DNA of 64,000 nucleotides from Sphingomonas sp. Leaf67 (lineage in GTDB: Bacteria; Pseudomonadota; Alphaproteobacteria; Sphingomonadales; Sphingomonadaceae). The notes under the pieces are model-generated. The model searched no databases. It was not told the DNA's origin and saw only the letters and a program-made list of their open reading frames with translations. The position numbers were made by a program, and so were the translations under genes. Positions 16,511-23,846 of the stretch are shown in pieces. Positions within the stretch are counted from its first letter, which is position 1. Each line of letters starts with the position of its first letter. The stretch is from positions 682,001 through 746,000 of the forward strand of contig NZ_LMLP01000001.1 of assembly GCF_001421965.1 (NCBI RefSeq), in the 5' to 3' direction.

Positions 16511-17277
16511 CGCGCTGGACCTTCGTCATCGCCTATTACAACGAAGTCGATTTCCTGCCGGCGACGCTGGCGGCGCTTGCCGGGCAGACGGTGCCGTTCC
16601 GGCTGGTGCTGGTCGATAACGGGTCGACCGACGGGTCGGATGCGGTCGCGCGCGGGTTCGCCGCGGCGGGGATCGAGGTCATCCATCGGTCCGAAGCGCG
16701 GCCGGGCAAGATCCATGCGCTGGAAACGGCGATGGCCGAATTGACCACCGAATTCTGTGCGTTCGGCGATGCCGATACGTGGTACCCGCCGCACTATCTG
16801 GCCGAGGCGCAGCGAGCGTTCGATGCCGACCGGCGCGTCGTGGCGGTGATGGCGCTGGGCGTCGATGCGTTGGGGCAACCGTTGCGGCGGGCGCTCTATT
16901 CGGGGATCGTGACGCGACTGCTCTCGAAGCAGACGCATACCGGCGGTTATGGGCAGGCGTTTCGGACGCAGGCGCTGGTGAAGGCGGGCGGCTTTTCGGA
17001 AGCGCTCTGGCCCTATGTCCTGCTCGACCATGAGGTCATGCAGCGCGTCGCGAAGCTCGGACGGGTGGTCTATCCCTTCCGCTTCTGGGCAACGCCGTCG
17101 CCGCGCAGGGCGGACCGGCGGCGGGTGCGGTGGACGCTGGCCGAGCGGCTCTTGTACCATGCGACGCCGTTCGCGGCGAAGGACTGGTATTTCTACCGGT
17201 TCCTTGGGCCGCGGTTGAAGGCGCGGGGGATTACGCATCTGAATTTGCGGGATAAACCCTGGGAAGCGCAGCCGTAG
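16507..17277 (+). CDS. Family 2 glycosyltransferase
   Basis: A 256-residue GT-A enzyme. F-V-I-A-Y-Y-N-E begins the nucleotide-binding strand, L-V-D-N-G-S-T-D-G-S is the classic GT2 loop, and F-G-D-A-D-T-W-Y carries the metal-binding D-x-D. A stretch near residues 150-175 (G-G-Y-G-Q-A-F-R-T-Q) resembles the acceptor loop of polymer-forming GT2 enzymes, with no transmembrane helices at the C-terminus. The GTG at 16507 overlaps the TGA of the GT4 gene (GTGA); an ATG at 16480 would give a longer overlap. Confidence 0.83.
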   Translation: MTRWTFVIAYYNEVDFLPATLAALAGQTVPFRLVLVDNGSTDGSDAVARGFAAAGIEVIHRSEARPGKIHALETAMAELTTEFCAFGDADTWYPPHYLAEAQRAFDADRRVVAVMALGVDALGQPLRRALYSGIVTRLLSKQTHTGGYGQAFRTQALVKAGGFSEALWPYVLLDHEVMQRVAKLGRVVYPFRFWATPSPRRADRRRVRWTLAERLLYHATPFAAKDWYFYRFLGPRLKARGITHLNLRDKPWEAQP

Positions 17278-17283
17278 CGGTTT

Positions 17284-17410
17284 CAAAGGTCACAAAGGTC
17301 ACACTCGCGGGCGTTTTGTGGTGTCGTGAGATCGTGGCTTTGCGGGCGGCAGGTTCGGCGGGAAGAAAGAACGCCGAAGGGTATGGCATGGTCGGGCGGT
17401 TGTAGGACAG
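17284..17410 (+). repeat. Dispersed AAAGGTCAC element, copy 2
   Basis: Second copy of the element at 5059-5177. The opening 25 nt are identical and it ends with the same TGTAGGACAG; the interior is diverged and 8 nt longer. It begins 6 nt after a stop codon. Confidence 0.6.
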
Positions 17411-17435
17411 AGTCGTTTCTCGTCACCCGAGATCG

Positions 17436-17522
17436 CCCTCACCCTTCCCACCCGGCTGCGCCGGACGGGCCCCTTCTCTCTCCCGGTGGGAGAGGGAGGA
17501 AGCCGCGCAAGGGTCAGGGTGA
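17436..17522. repeat. Inverted-repeat element
   Basis: Outer arms CCCTCACCCTT (17436-17446) and AAGGGTCAGGG (17509-17519) pair with one mismatch. An inner hairpin, CTCTCCC/GGGAGAG with loop GGT, sits at 17478-17494, and CCGGCTGCGCCGG forms another. This looks like a mobile palindromic element between convergent genes; it may also stop transcription from both sides. Confidence 0.65.
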
Positions 17523-17552
17523 CGGGTCGGTGGGCGTGATGAGCCGCAGGCC

Positions 17553-17750
17553 CTATCGCTCTATTCGGAACAAGCCTTCGCGCACGACCTCCAGCCGCGC
17601 CCCGACCGCGCTCGCCGCGCTGGTCAGTTCACCGGCTGCCCTTGGGTCGTCGGCCTCGATCTCCACCATCGTCGCCCCGTCGCGCAGCGCCCTGGCCAGC
17701 CGGATGGCGGGCCAGGGGCAGCGCATGCCGCGGGCGTCGATATGCGTCAC
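17553..17750 (-). CDS. TusA/SirA-family sulfur carrier protein
   Basis: A 65-residue protein with the TusA fold pattern: D-A-R-G-M-R-C-P-W-P at residues 5-14, where C11 of the C-P-x-P motif would carry the persulfide, followed by the long helix and the E-I-E-A-D-D-P strand. Family members relay sulfur for tRNA thiolation, molybdopterin or related pathways; which applies here is unknown. It starts at a GTG that overlaps the TGA of der (GTGA), so it is translated together with der. The C-terminus is short but within range for the family. Confidence 0.8.
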   Translation of the reverse strand: MTHIDARGMRCPWPAIRLARALRDGATMVEIEADDPRAAGELTSAASAVGARLEVVREGLFRIER

Positions 17751-19120
17751 TTGCTGTGGTCGAAGGGGTTTTTGGGTGCCCGCATGTTCAGACGCACGGG
17801 CACCGCGCCGAAGCCGAATTCCTTGCGGATGCCATTGATAAGATAGCGTTTGTAGCTTTCGGGCAGCTGATCGACGCGGGTGCCGAACAGGACGAAGCTG
17901 GGCGGACGGATGTTGTTCTGCGTGATGTAGCGCATCTTGATGCGCTTCCCGCCGGGGGCGGGCGGCGGGTTCGCCTCCAGCGCGCGGTCGAACCAGCGGT
18001 TGAGCTGGCCGGTCGAGACGCGGCGGCCCCATGCCTCGCGCGTTTCGAACGCGGCCTGCATCAGCACGTCCAGCCCCTTGCCGGTCGCGGCCGAGACGGT
18101 CAGCAGTGGCACGCCGCGTGCCTGCGCCAATCCTTCGTCAAGCGCGCCCTTCACGCCGTTGAACAGCGACGAGGCATGTTCGGCGATGTCCCATTTGTTG
18201 AGCGCGATCACCAGCGCGCGGCCCTCTTGCAGCACGCGGTCGGCGATCTTGATGTCCTGCAGTTCGAGGCCGCGGGTACCGTCCAAAAGCAGCACGACGA
18301 CCTCGGCAAAGTCGATCGCGTGCAGCGCGTCGGCGACGGAGAGCTTTTCGAGCTTTTCCTGAACTCGCGCCTTCTTGCGCATCCCCGCCGTGTCGATCAG
18401 CCGGACCGGCCGGACGCGACCATCGGGGGCGGTCCATTCCCAGTCGACCGCGATCGAATCGCGGGTGATGCCGGCTTCGGGACCGGTAATCAGGCGGTCT
18501 TCGCCGACGAAACGGTTGATGAGCGTCGACTTGCCCGCATTCGGGCGACCGACGATCGCGAGCTTGAGAACCGCGGTTTCAGGGTCGAACTCGCCTTCGT
18601 CCTCGGGCTCCGGCTCGTCCTCACGCTCGACATAAGGGCGCAGCGCGTCGAACAGGTCGGCGACGCCCTCGCCATGTTCGGCCGACATCTGCACCGGATC
18701 GCCAAAGCCCAGCGCCAGCGATTCGAGCACGCCGTTCTCGCCCGCGCGACCCTCCGCCTTGTTGGCGACCAGCACGACGGTGCCGTCGGCGGAGCGCAGC
18801 CAGCGGGCGATTTCCTCGTCCAGCGGCGTGATGCCGGCGCGGGCGTCGATCATGAACAGCGCGACATCGGCCATTTCGACCGCCGCCTGCGTCTGCATCC
18901 GCATCCGCCCCGGCAGGGTCGCGGCGTCCTCATCCTCGAACCCCGCCGTGTCGACGATGGTGAAGTCGAGGCCGAGCAACGACGCCTCCCCCTCGCGCCT
19001 GTCGCGGGTCACGCCCGGCTGATCGTCGACCAGCGCCAGCCGCTTGCCGACCAGCCGGTTGAACAGCGTCGACTTGCCGACATTGGGACGGCCGATGATG
19101 GCGACGACGGGTAAAGGCAT
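17747..19120 (-). CDS. der: Ribosome-assembly GTPase Der (EngA)
   Basis: A 457-residue GTPase with two tandem G domains and a KH-like C-terminal domain, needed for 50S subunit maturation. The first P-loop is G-R-P-N-V-G-K-S-T at residues 9-17 with the D-T-A-G switch; the second is G-R-P-N-A-G-K-S-T with its own D-T-A-G-M; N-K-x-D appears as N-K-A-E in the first domain and N-K-W-D in the second. The start at 19120 fits the family. Between the G domains lies a very acidic linker (E-D-E-P-E-P-E-D-E). It follows bamB and a yfgM-like gene, the same order as in many proteobacteria. Confidence 0.96.
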   Translation of the reverse strand: MPLPVVAIIGRPNVGKSTLFNRLVGKRLALVDDQPGVTRDRREGEASLLGLDFTIVDTAGFEDEDAATLPGRMRMQTQAAVEMADVALFMIDARAGITPLDEEIARWLRSADGTVVLVANKAEGRAGENGVLESLALGFGDPVQMSAEHGEGVADLFDALRPYVEREDEPEPEDEGEFDPETAVLKLAIVGRPNAGKSTLINRFVGEDRLITGPEAGITRDSIAVDWEWTAPDGRVRPVRLIDTAGMRKKARVQEKLEKLSVADALHAIDFAEVVVLLLDGTRGLELQDIKIADRVLQEGRALVIALNKWDIAEHASSLFNGVKGALDEGLAQARGVPLLTVSAATGKGLDVLMQAAFETREAWGRRVSTGQLNRWFDRALEANPPPAPGGKRIKMRYITQNNIRPPSFVLFGTRVDQLPESYKRYLINGIRKEFGFGAVPVRLNMRAPKNPFDHSK

Positions 19121-19203
19121 GGGAATTCCTGGGGTGCGGGGTTGCCGCGATAGTAGGGAAATTGGGTCGGGGGGTCGAGGGTGCGCGCTTGCACCCGCAC
19201 AGC

Positions 19204-19301
19204 CGTCATTCCGGCGCAGGCCGGAATCCATTGTGTCGGGTGCTCGCGATGGGGCCGCGACCTCACCCCATCCATGGATTCCGGCCTGCGCCGGAATGAC
19301 G
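19204..19301. repeat. Pair of REP units forming a perfect 28-bp inverted repeat
   Basis: The 28 nt at 19204-19231 and those at 19274-19301 are exact reverse complements, separated by 42 nt. Each arm contains its own palindrome (ATTCCGGC-GCAG-GCCGGAAT type). It lies in the der-bamB intergenic region. Confidence 0.9.
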
Positions 19302-19321
19302 AAGGGGGTGAGGCAGGTAGG

Positions 19322-20653
19322 CTACTTCCAGGCGGTCAGCTGCCCCGCATCGTCGAGCAGGTAGAGCGTGCCGTTGGCGACGATCGGCGACAGCGAATAA
19401 CCGGCCTTCGACCGGGTATCCTGCGTCGTCGTGATGCTGCCATCGGCGGTCGAGACCGACACCAGCTGCCCCTGCGTATTGGCGAGGATCAGGCGGTTGC
19501 CCGCCAGGATCGGGCCGACCCAGCCGATCGGGTTCTTGCGCTTCTTGAGGTTGCGGAAACCGGGCAGCTGCTGGACCCAGCGCAGCTTGCCGCTGCCGCG
19601 CGAGATGCACAGCAGGCGGGCATCGTCGGTGACGACGAAAATCCATTCGCCCGCGACCCATGGCGTCGAGATGCCGGCGAGATTCTGTTCCCACAACCGC
19701 TGACCGGACGTCAGTTCGAGCGCGACCATGCGCCCGCCCTGCCCGACCGCATAGACGCGGCCATTGTCGATCACCGGTTCGGCATCGATATCGGCCAGCG
19801 CCGACACCGAGGTCGAGGCCGAGGTGCGCGACAGGCTGTCACCCCAGACCGACCGGCCGTTTTCATAGCGATAGGCGTTCAGTTCGCCCGACGAGAAGCC
19901 GGCGACGACCGTGCCCTGCGCCGAGGCCGGGGCGGCGACGCCGAACACGCCCTGCGACTCAAGGCTGCCCGACTGGGTCCAGACGACCTTGCCATCGGTC
20001 TGGTCGAGCGCGAACAACTGGTTGTCCTGACTGACGACATAGACCTGTCCGTTGGTGACGGTCGGTGCGCCGCGCAGCGGGCCGCCGGGCTTGGCGCGCC
20101 ACACTTCCTTGCCATCGGCGGTGTCGAAGGCGACGACATCGCCAAGGCCATCGGTGGCGAAGGCGCGGTTGCCGTCGACCGACACGCCGCCGCCGAAGCG
20201 CGCGCGGCGATTTTCGTCGCCCTTGACGGTGGGGGCGGTCCACACGGTCGCGCCGGTATCGGCGGCCATCGCCGTTACGAGGCCGTTGACGTCGATCACG
20301 TACAGCCGGCCATCGGCGACGACCGGCGCGGCGGCAAGCCGCGTACGGGTATCGCCGCCCTCGATCCGGACCGACCAGCGTTGGCTGAGCGTATCGGCCA
20401 GCGCGACATGGCCCATCGACTTCGACGGATTGCCGCCGGGCTGTGCCCAGTTGGCGTTGGTTTCGGCGAGCGGCAACACGACCTGAAGATTGGCGAGCGC
20501 CGGATCGACCTCCGCCAGATTTTCCGATGCAAGGATCGGCACGCGCTGGCCGACGATCGGGGTGCGCGCCGGGCCCTTGCCCTTCAGGGCGCCGCAACCG
20601 CCCAGCAGCGCCAACGCCGCGACCGCCGCCGAGAGTTTGAGATGGGTCTTCAT
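19322..20653 (-). CDS. bamB: Outer-membrane protein assembly factor BamB
   Basis: A 443-residue lipoprotein of the BAM complex, which folds beta-barrels into the outer membrane. The signal L-A-L-L-G-G-C places the lipid cysteine at residue 20. The rest is an eight-bladed PQQ-type beta propeller, with blade motifs such as D-G-R-L-Y-V-I-D-V-N-G and A-L-D-Q-T-D-G-K-V-V-W repeated through the sequence. The ATG at 20653 begins a proper signal peptide; upstream extension is not supported. It sits 28 bp after the yfgM-like gene and before der. Confidence 0.93.
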   Translation of the reverse strand: MKTHLKLSAAVAALALLGGCGALKGKGPARTPIVGQRVPILASENLAEVDPALANLQVVLPLAETNANWAQPGGNPSKSMGHVALADTLSQRWSVRIEGGDTRTRLAAAPVVADGRLYVIDVNGLVTAMAADTGATVWTAPTVKGDENRRARFGGGVSVDGNRAFATDGLGDVVAFDTADGKEVWRAKPGGPLRGAPTVTNGQVYVVSQDNQLFALDQTDGKVVWTQSGSLESQGVFGVAAPASAQGTVVAGFSSGELNAYRYENGRSVWGDSLSRTSASTSVSALADIDAEPVIDNGRVYAVGQGGRMVALELTSGQRLWEQNLAGISTPWVAGEWIFVVTDDARLLCISRGSGKLRWVQQLPGFRNLKKRKNPIGWVGPILAGNRLILANTQGQLVSVSTADGSITTTQDTRSKAGYSLSPIVANGTLYLLDDAGQLTAWK

Positions 20654-20681
20654 CGAAGGGGTTCCGGAAACTGGAGAAGCG

Positions 20682-21386
20682 TTATTGCGCGGCGGTCTGG
20701 TTGGCCGACGCATCGACCGCGTCGACACCCAGCGACCCGGCCATCTGCACCGCCCGCCCGCGCACCGATTGCGGCACGCCGTCGGTCTGCGCGATCAGGG
20801 CAAAGGTCTGGCCAGCCTGTTGCAGCTTGTTCTGACGGAGATAGGCGACCGCCACCATTTCGCCCGCGCTGCCGAGCCACGGGCTGCCCTTGTCGGCGAG
20901 GCCGCGCAGCCGGTCGATGACCTGTTGCGGTTGCAGGCTGTCATATTCGACGGCAGTCTGGCGGACCAGCGCCATGTCGCGGAACGGCTGTGCCAGCGAG
21001 TCGTCGGCGGCGACCTTGCCAAAGGCGGCGGCGGCCCCCTTCAGGTCGTTCTTCGACAGCAGCAGATCGGCCTGCGTCAGCAGCGCGGTGGCGCGGACGG
21101 CGTCGCGATCGGACGTCGTCAGCTTCGCGACCTCGGCGGTCCCTTGCGCAACGCGGCCCTGTGCGATCTCGTCGAGCGCGGTGGCCAGCTTCTCCCCCTG
21201 TTCGGCGGCGAGGGTGTTCTGATGATGCTGCCACCAGGTCCAGCCGCCGAACGCCGCCAGCGCCGCCAGCACCGCGACGATGATCCACAGGCCGTAGCGG
21301 CGACCGATCGCGCTCATCTGCTCGCGACGCATTTCGTCATCGACTTCGCGGATGAAGGCATCGTTGTTCTGCGGGGTCAACGCCAA
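20682..21386 (-). CDS. YfgM-like tetratricopeptide membrane protein
   Basis: A 234-residue protein with a cytoplasmic N-terminus (about 30 residues, acidic and basic), one transmembrane helix (Y-G-L-W-I-I-V-A-V-L-A-A-L-A-A-F, about 31-47) and a periplasmic TPR_21-type helical domain. E. coli YfgM is a chaperone-network partner of the Sec translocon and is encoded in the same order before bamB and der; that synteny is the main reason for the name. The C-terminal region after about residue 200 is Gln- and Ala-rich. Confidence 0.83.
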   Translation of the reverse strand: MALTPQNNDAFIREVDDEMRREQMSAIGRRYGLWIIVAVLAALAAFGGWTWWQHHQNTLAAEQGEKLATALDEIAQGRVAQGTAEVAKLTTSDRDAVRATALLTQADLLLSKNDLKGAAAAFGKVAADDSLAQPFRDMALVRQTAVEYDSLQPQQVIDRLRGLADKGSPWLGSAGEMVAVAYLRQNKLQQAGQTFALIAQTDGVPQSVRGRAVQMAGSLGVDAVDASANQTAAQ

Positions 21387-21544
21387 GGGAACAGCTCCAG
21401 GGGATGGGTCAAGCGCGCTCCTTTAGCCGAGCGTCGGCGGAAACGAAAGCGAATGGTCGTAGGGGGCGTGCCGGGCGGAGACCATGGCGGAGGGCGGGTG
21501 TTCGCAGGATGAACGGGGCGTTCGGAGTTGGCTTTCACCATCGT

Positions 21545-21633
21545 CATTCCCGCGCAGGCGGGAATGCATATGCGCCGACCTCCGGGCAGGAGCCGCTGGC
21601 GTCGCGTCTATGGATCCCCGCCTTCGCGGGGAT
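21545..21633. repeat. Two REP-like palindromes in inverted orientation
   Basis: CATTCCCGC/GCGGGAATG around GCAG (21545-21566) and ATCCCCGC/GCGGGGAT around CTTC (21614-21633), in the gap between yfgM and panB. Confidence 0.78.
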
Positions 21634-21650
21634 GACGCGGGCGGACGACC

Positions 21651-22511
21651 TCAATCCTTCGGCGCGTAGAGCTGGTCCGGTCCCGGAAAGACGCGCGAGC
21701 GGACGTCGGCGGCATAGGTCTGCACCGCCGCCGAGATGCGACCGGCGATGTCGTCGAACGTCTTCACGAAGCGCGGGGTGCGTTCGAAGAAGCCGAGCAT
21801 ATCCTCGGCAACCAGCACCTGCCCGTCGCACTGCGCCGACGCACCGATACCGATCGTCGGTACCGCGATGCGGCGGGTGATATCGATCGCGATCGGTTCG
21901 ACCACCCCCTCGATCACCACCGCGAAGGCTCCCGCTTCGGCAACGGCGACGGCATCGGCGACGATCTTCGCCGCTTCCTCCGGACTGCGGCCGCGTGCGC
22001 CATAGCCGCCGAGCTGGTTCACCGCCTGTGGCGTCAGGCCGACATGGCCCATCACCGGAATCCCGCGCTGCGACAGGAAGGCGACGGTGTCGGCCATCGC
22101 TGTGCCGCCTTCCAGCTTCACCGCCGCCGCGCCGGTCGCCTTGAGCAGCATCGCCGCGCTTTCGAACGCCTGTTGCGGACTGGCTTCATAGCTGCCGAAG
22201 GGGAGATCGATCACGACCAGCGCGTGATAGCTGCCGCGCACGACCGCCGCGCCATGCGCCGCCATCATGTCGAGCGTGACCGGCACGGTCGACGGCAGGC
22301 CGTAGATCACCTGCCCCAGACTGTCGCCGACCAGCAGCATGTCGCACCCCGCGTCCATCAGCTGCGCCATGCGGACGGTATAGGCGGTCAGCATCACCAG
22401 CGGGGTCTTGCCCTTGGCGGCGCGGATCGCGGGGATGGTCAGCCGCTTCATCGGCGCGGGGGTCGGCGTCGCGCGGCTGGTCGCGGTGTCGATGGTGAAG
22501 GTCGTGGACAT
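21651..22511 (-). CDS. panB: 3-methyl-2-oxobutanoate hydroxymethyltransferase
   Basis: First committed enzyme of pantothenate and CoA synthesis: it adds a hydroxymethyl group from methylene-tetrahydrofolate to 2-oxoisovalerate, giving ketopantoate. The 286-residue protein shows the family signature L-V-G-D-S-L-G-Q-V-I-Y-G with the Mg-binding Asp, the K-L-E-G-G motif, G-H-V-G-L-T-P-Q, and the catalytic V-I-E-G-V-V-E-P. An N-terminal tail of about 20 residues precedes the conserved start (M-K-R-L-T-I-P), so an internal ATG at 22451 is possible. No panC is adjacent. Confidence 0.95.
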   Translation of the reverse strand: MSTTFTIDTATSRATPTPAPMKRLTIPAIRAAKGKTPLVMLTAYTVRMAQLMDAGCDMLLVGDSLGQVIYGLPSTVPVTLDMMAAHGAAVVRGSYHALVVIDLPFGSYEASPQQAFESAAMLLKATGAAAVKLEGGTAMADTVAFLSQRGIPVMGHVGLTPQAVNQLGGYGARGRSPEEAAKIVADAVAVAEAGAFAVVIEGVVEPIAIDITRRIAVPTIGIGASAQCDGQVLVAEDMLGFFERTPRFVKTFDDIAGRISAAVQTYAADVRSRVFPGPDQLYAPKD

Positions 22512-22535
22512 GGTCAGCGTCCTAGCGGAACGCCC

Positions 22536-22976
22536 CTAGCGAAGCCACCCACGGGCGTCGGCATGGCGCGCAACCGCCAACTGGCCCAGCGCGATGGCGA
22601 AGATCACCAGCGGAAACGGCACGACCGCCGCCGCGCCCTTGACCGCGATCAGGTCGGTCGCGGCAAAGACCCAGCCGAACTGCACCGCGACCGCCAGCAG
22701 CGACAGCGCGAGGAAGAGGCTCGCAATCCGCCGCCGGAGCATCAGCGCGATCCCGCCGAGCAACCCGCCCCAGGTGGCGATGGCATAGATCCAGACGAAC
22801 CAGTCGGGCAGCGCGAGGAAAAAGCCGCGCTCATAGTCGGGTAACGCCGCCAGCTGCGCCGGCCCGGTCGTCGCATGGCCGTAAAAGGCGAAAACACCCG
22901 CCGCACCCCACAACGTCATCAGCAAGGCGACGACGCGGAACCAGAGCGGCGGCAAACGAAAAAGGGTTTCAGCCAT
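22536..22976 (-). CDS. Small four-helix membrane protein
   Basis: A 146-residue protein with four hydrophobic segments (about 10-30, 50-72, 77-97, 107-132). The order and the W-G-A-A-G-V-F-A-F-Y and Y-A-I-A-T-W-G-G-L-L-G-G motifs are familiar from small uncharacterised proteins of sphingomonads, but I cannot give a function. The ATG at 22976 is preceded by GGGAGAG; the frame could be read from 23012. It lies 24 bp upstream of panB on the same strand and may share its transcript. Confidence 0.7.
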   Translation of the reverse strand: MAETLFRLPPLWFRVVALLMTLWGAAGVFAFYGHATTGPAQLAALPDYERGFFLALPDWFVWIYAIATWGGLLGGIALMLRRRIASLFLALSLLAVAVQFGWVFAATDLIAVKGAAAVVPFPLVIFAIALGQLAVARHADARGWLR

Positions 22977-23043
22977 GTCTCTCCCACAGGCAAATCGCTG
23001 CGGTATCGCCATCGGCCCCCGAGCAGCTGCAATCGTAGCGCAA

Positions 23044-23400
23044 TCAGTCCGCCGAGAGCAATCGTCCGGCGTAGCGATCGGGTTTGAAACCGACCTCGAT
23101 CCAGTCGTCGGCGACCAGCACCGGCCGGCGGATCATCGACGGTTGCGCCAGCATCAGGTCGATGGCGCAGTCGGCGGTCAGATCGGCCTTGTCGGCATCG
23201 GGCAGCTTGCGGAACGTCGTGCCCGACCGGTTGAGCAGCGCTTCCCACCCCAGCGCCGCGACCCAGACTTCGAGCGTCGCGCGGTCGATGCCGGCCTTCT
23301 TATAGTCGTGGAACCGATGCGCGATGCCTTGCCCGTCGAGCCAGACGCGCGCCTTCTTCATCGTGTCGCAGGCCGGAATTCCATATATCGTCAACGCCAC
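23044..23400 (-). CDS. ArsC/Spx-family reductase-like protein (YffB type)
   Basis: A 118-residue thioredoxin-fold protein. G-I-P-A-C-D-T-M-K-K-A places the family cysteine at residue 11, with K-K three residues later, and R-R-P-V-L near residue 90 gives the conserved R-P cis-proline loop. The family includes arsenate reductase, Spx and the uncharacterised YffB group; lack of an arsenic operon and the C-D-T-M-K-K-A pattern point to YffB. The start is a GTG at 23400 with AGAGGG upstream. A diverged N-terminal fragment of a second family member lies at 23705-23788. Confidence 0.82.
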   Translation of the reverse strand: MALTIYGIPACDTMKKARVWLDGQGIAHRFHDYKKAGIDRATLEVWVAALGWEALLNRSGTTFRKLPDADKADLTADCAIDLMLAQPSMIRRPVLVADDWIEVGFKPDRYAGRLLSAD

Positions 23401-23494
23401 TGGCAATCCCTCTGCTAGAGCCGCACATGAAAAAGACAGCACGTTCGCATCTGCCCAATAGCTGAAGTTCGCGTGAAAGTGCTATCGTCGCCGT

Positions 23495-23824
23495 ATGGCA
23501 GCAACGGTGTCTCAAGGCGTCTATCACCACGGCAAGCGACACCGGTTCTCCGTGACGGCCGCGGACGACAGCCCTGAAGCATTCCAAGCGGCGCTCGCCG
23601 AATTAAACGACAAGGTGCGCGCCTTCACGCAAGCAACAGCGCCGAGCGTAGATCGCAATCCTACCGGAAGCGGAAAGGCGGCTGACTACCAAAAATCGTC
23701 GCTTTCAGTAGTTCGACCCATTCGAGCTTTTGCTTACAACCGTGCCGGGTTGCTCGCAATTGGGGATGCCGTACAGCGTCAGGGTCACGGGTCGCCTCTT
23801 CGAAGGGTGGACGTTCGCGTCTAG
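23495..23824 (+). CDS. Hypothetical protein, probably truncated or chimeric
   Basis: A 109-residue frame with a plausible coding start (M-A-A-T-V-S-Q-G-V-Y-H-H-G-K). I do not recognise a family. From about residue 70 on, the frame runs antisense through the ArsC-family remnant at 23705-23788, so its natural C-terminus has probably been lost. Base composition between about 23430 and 23750 is less GC-rich than its surroundings. No clear ribosome binding site is visible. It may be a leftover of inserted DNA. Confidence 0.4.
   Translation: MAATVSQGVYHHGKRHRFSVTAADDSPEAFQAALAELNDKVRAFTQATAPSVDRNPTGSGKAADYQKSSLSVVRPIRAFAYNRAGLLAIGDAVQRQGHGSPLRRVDVRV
23705..23788 (-). pseudogene. Remnant of a second ArsC/YffB-family gene
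   Basis: Reading from GTG at 23788 on the minus strand gives V-T-L-T-L-Y-G-I-P-N-C-E, which aligns without gaps to V-A-L-T-I-Y-G-I-P-A-C-D at the start of the intact gene 390 bp away. After the cysteine the frame loses all family resemblance and stops at 23705. At the DNA level the two starts are clearly diverged, so this is not a fresh duplication but the stub of a homologous gene whose remainder was replaced. Confidence 0.65.
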
Positions 23825-23846
23825 CTTGGCGACGCGCCGCGGTCGA

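Noticed and set aside
13606..17277. Glycosyltransferase island as a mobile genomic island
   Set aside because: No integrase, tRNA end or flanking direct repeats; base composition is like its surroundings.
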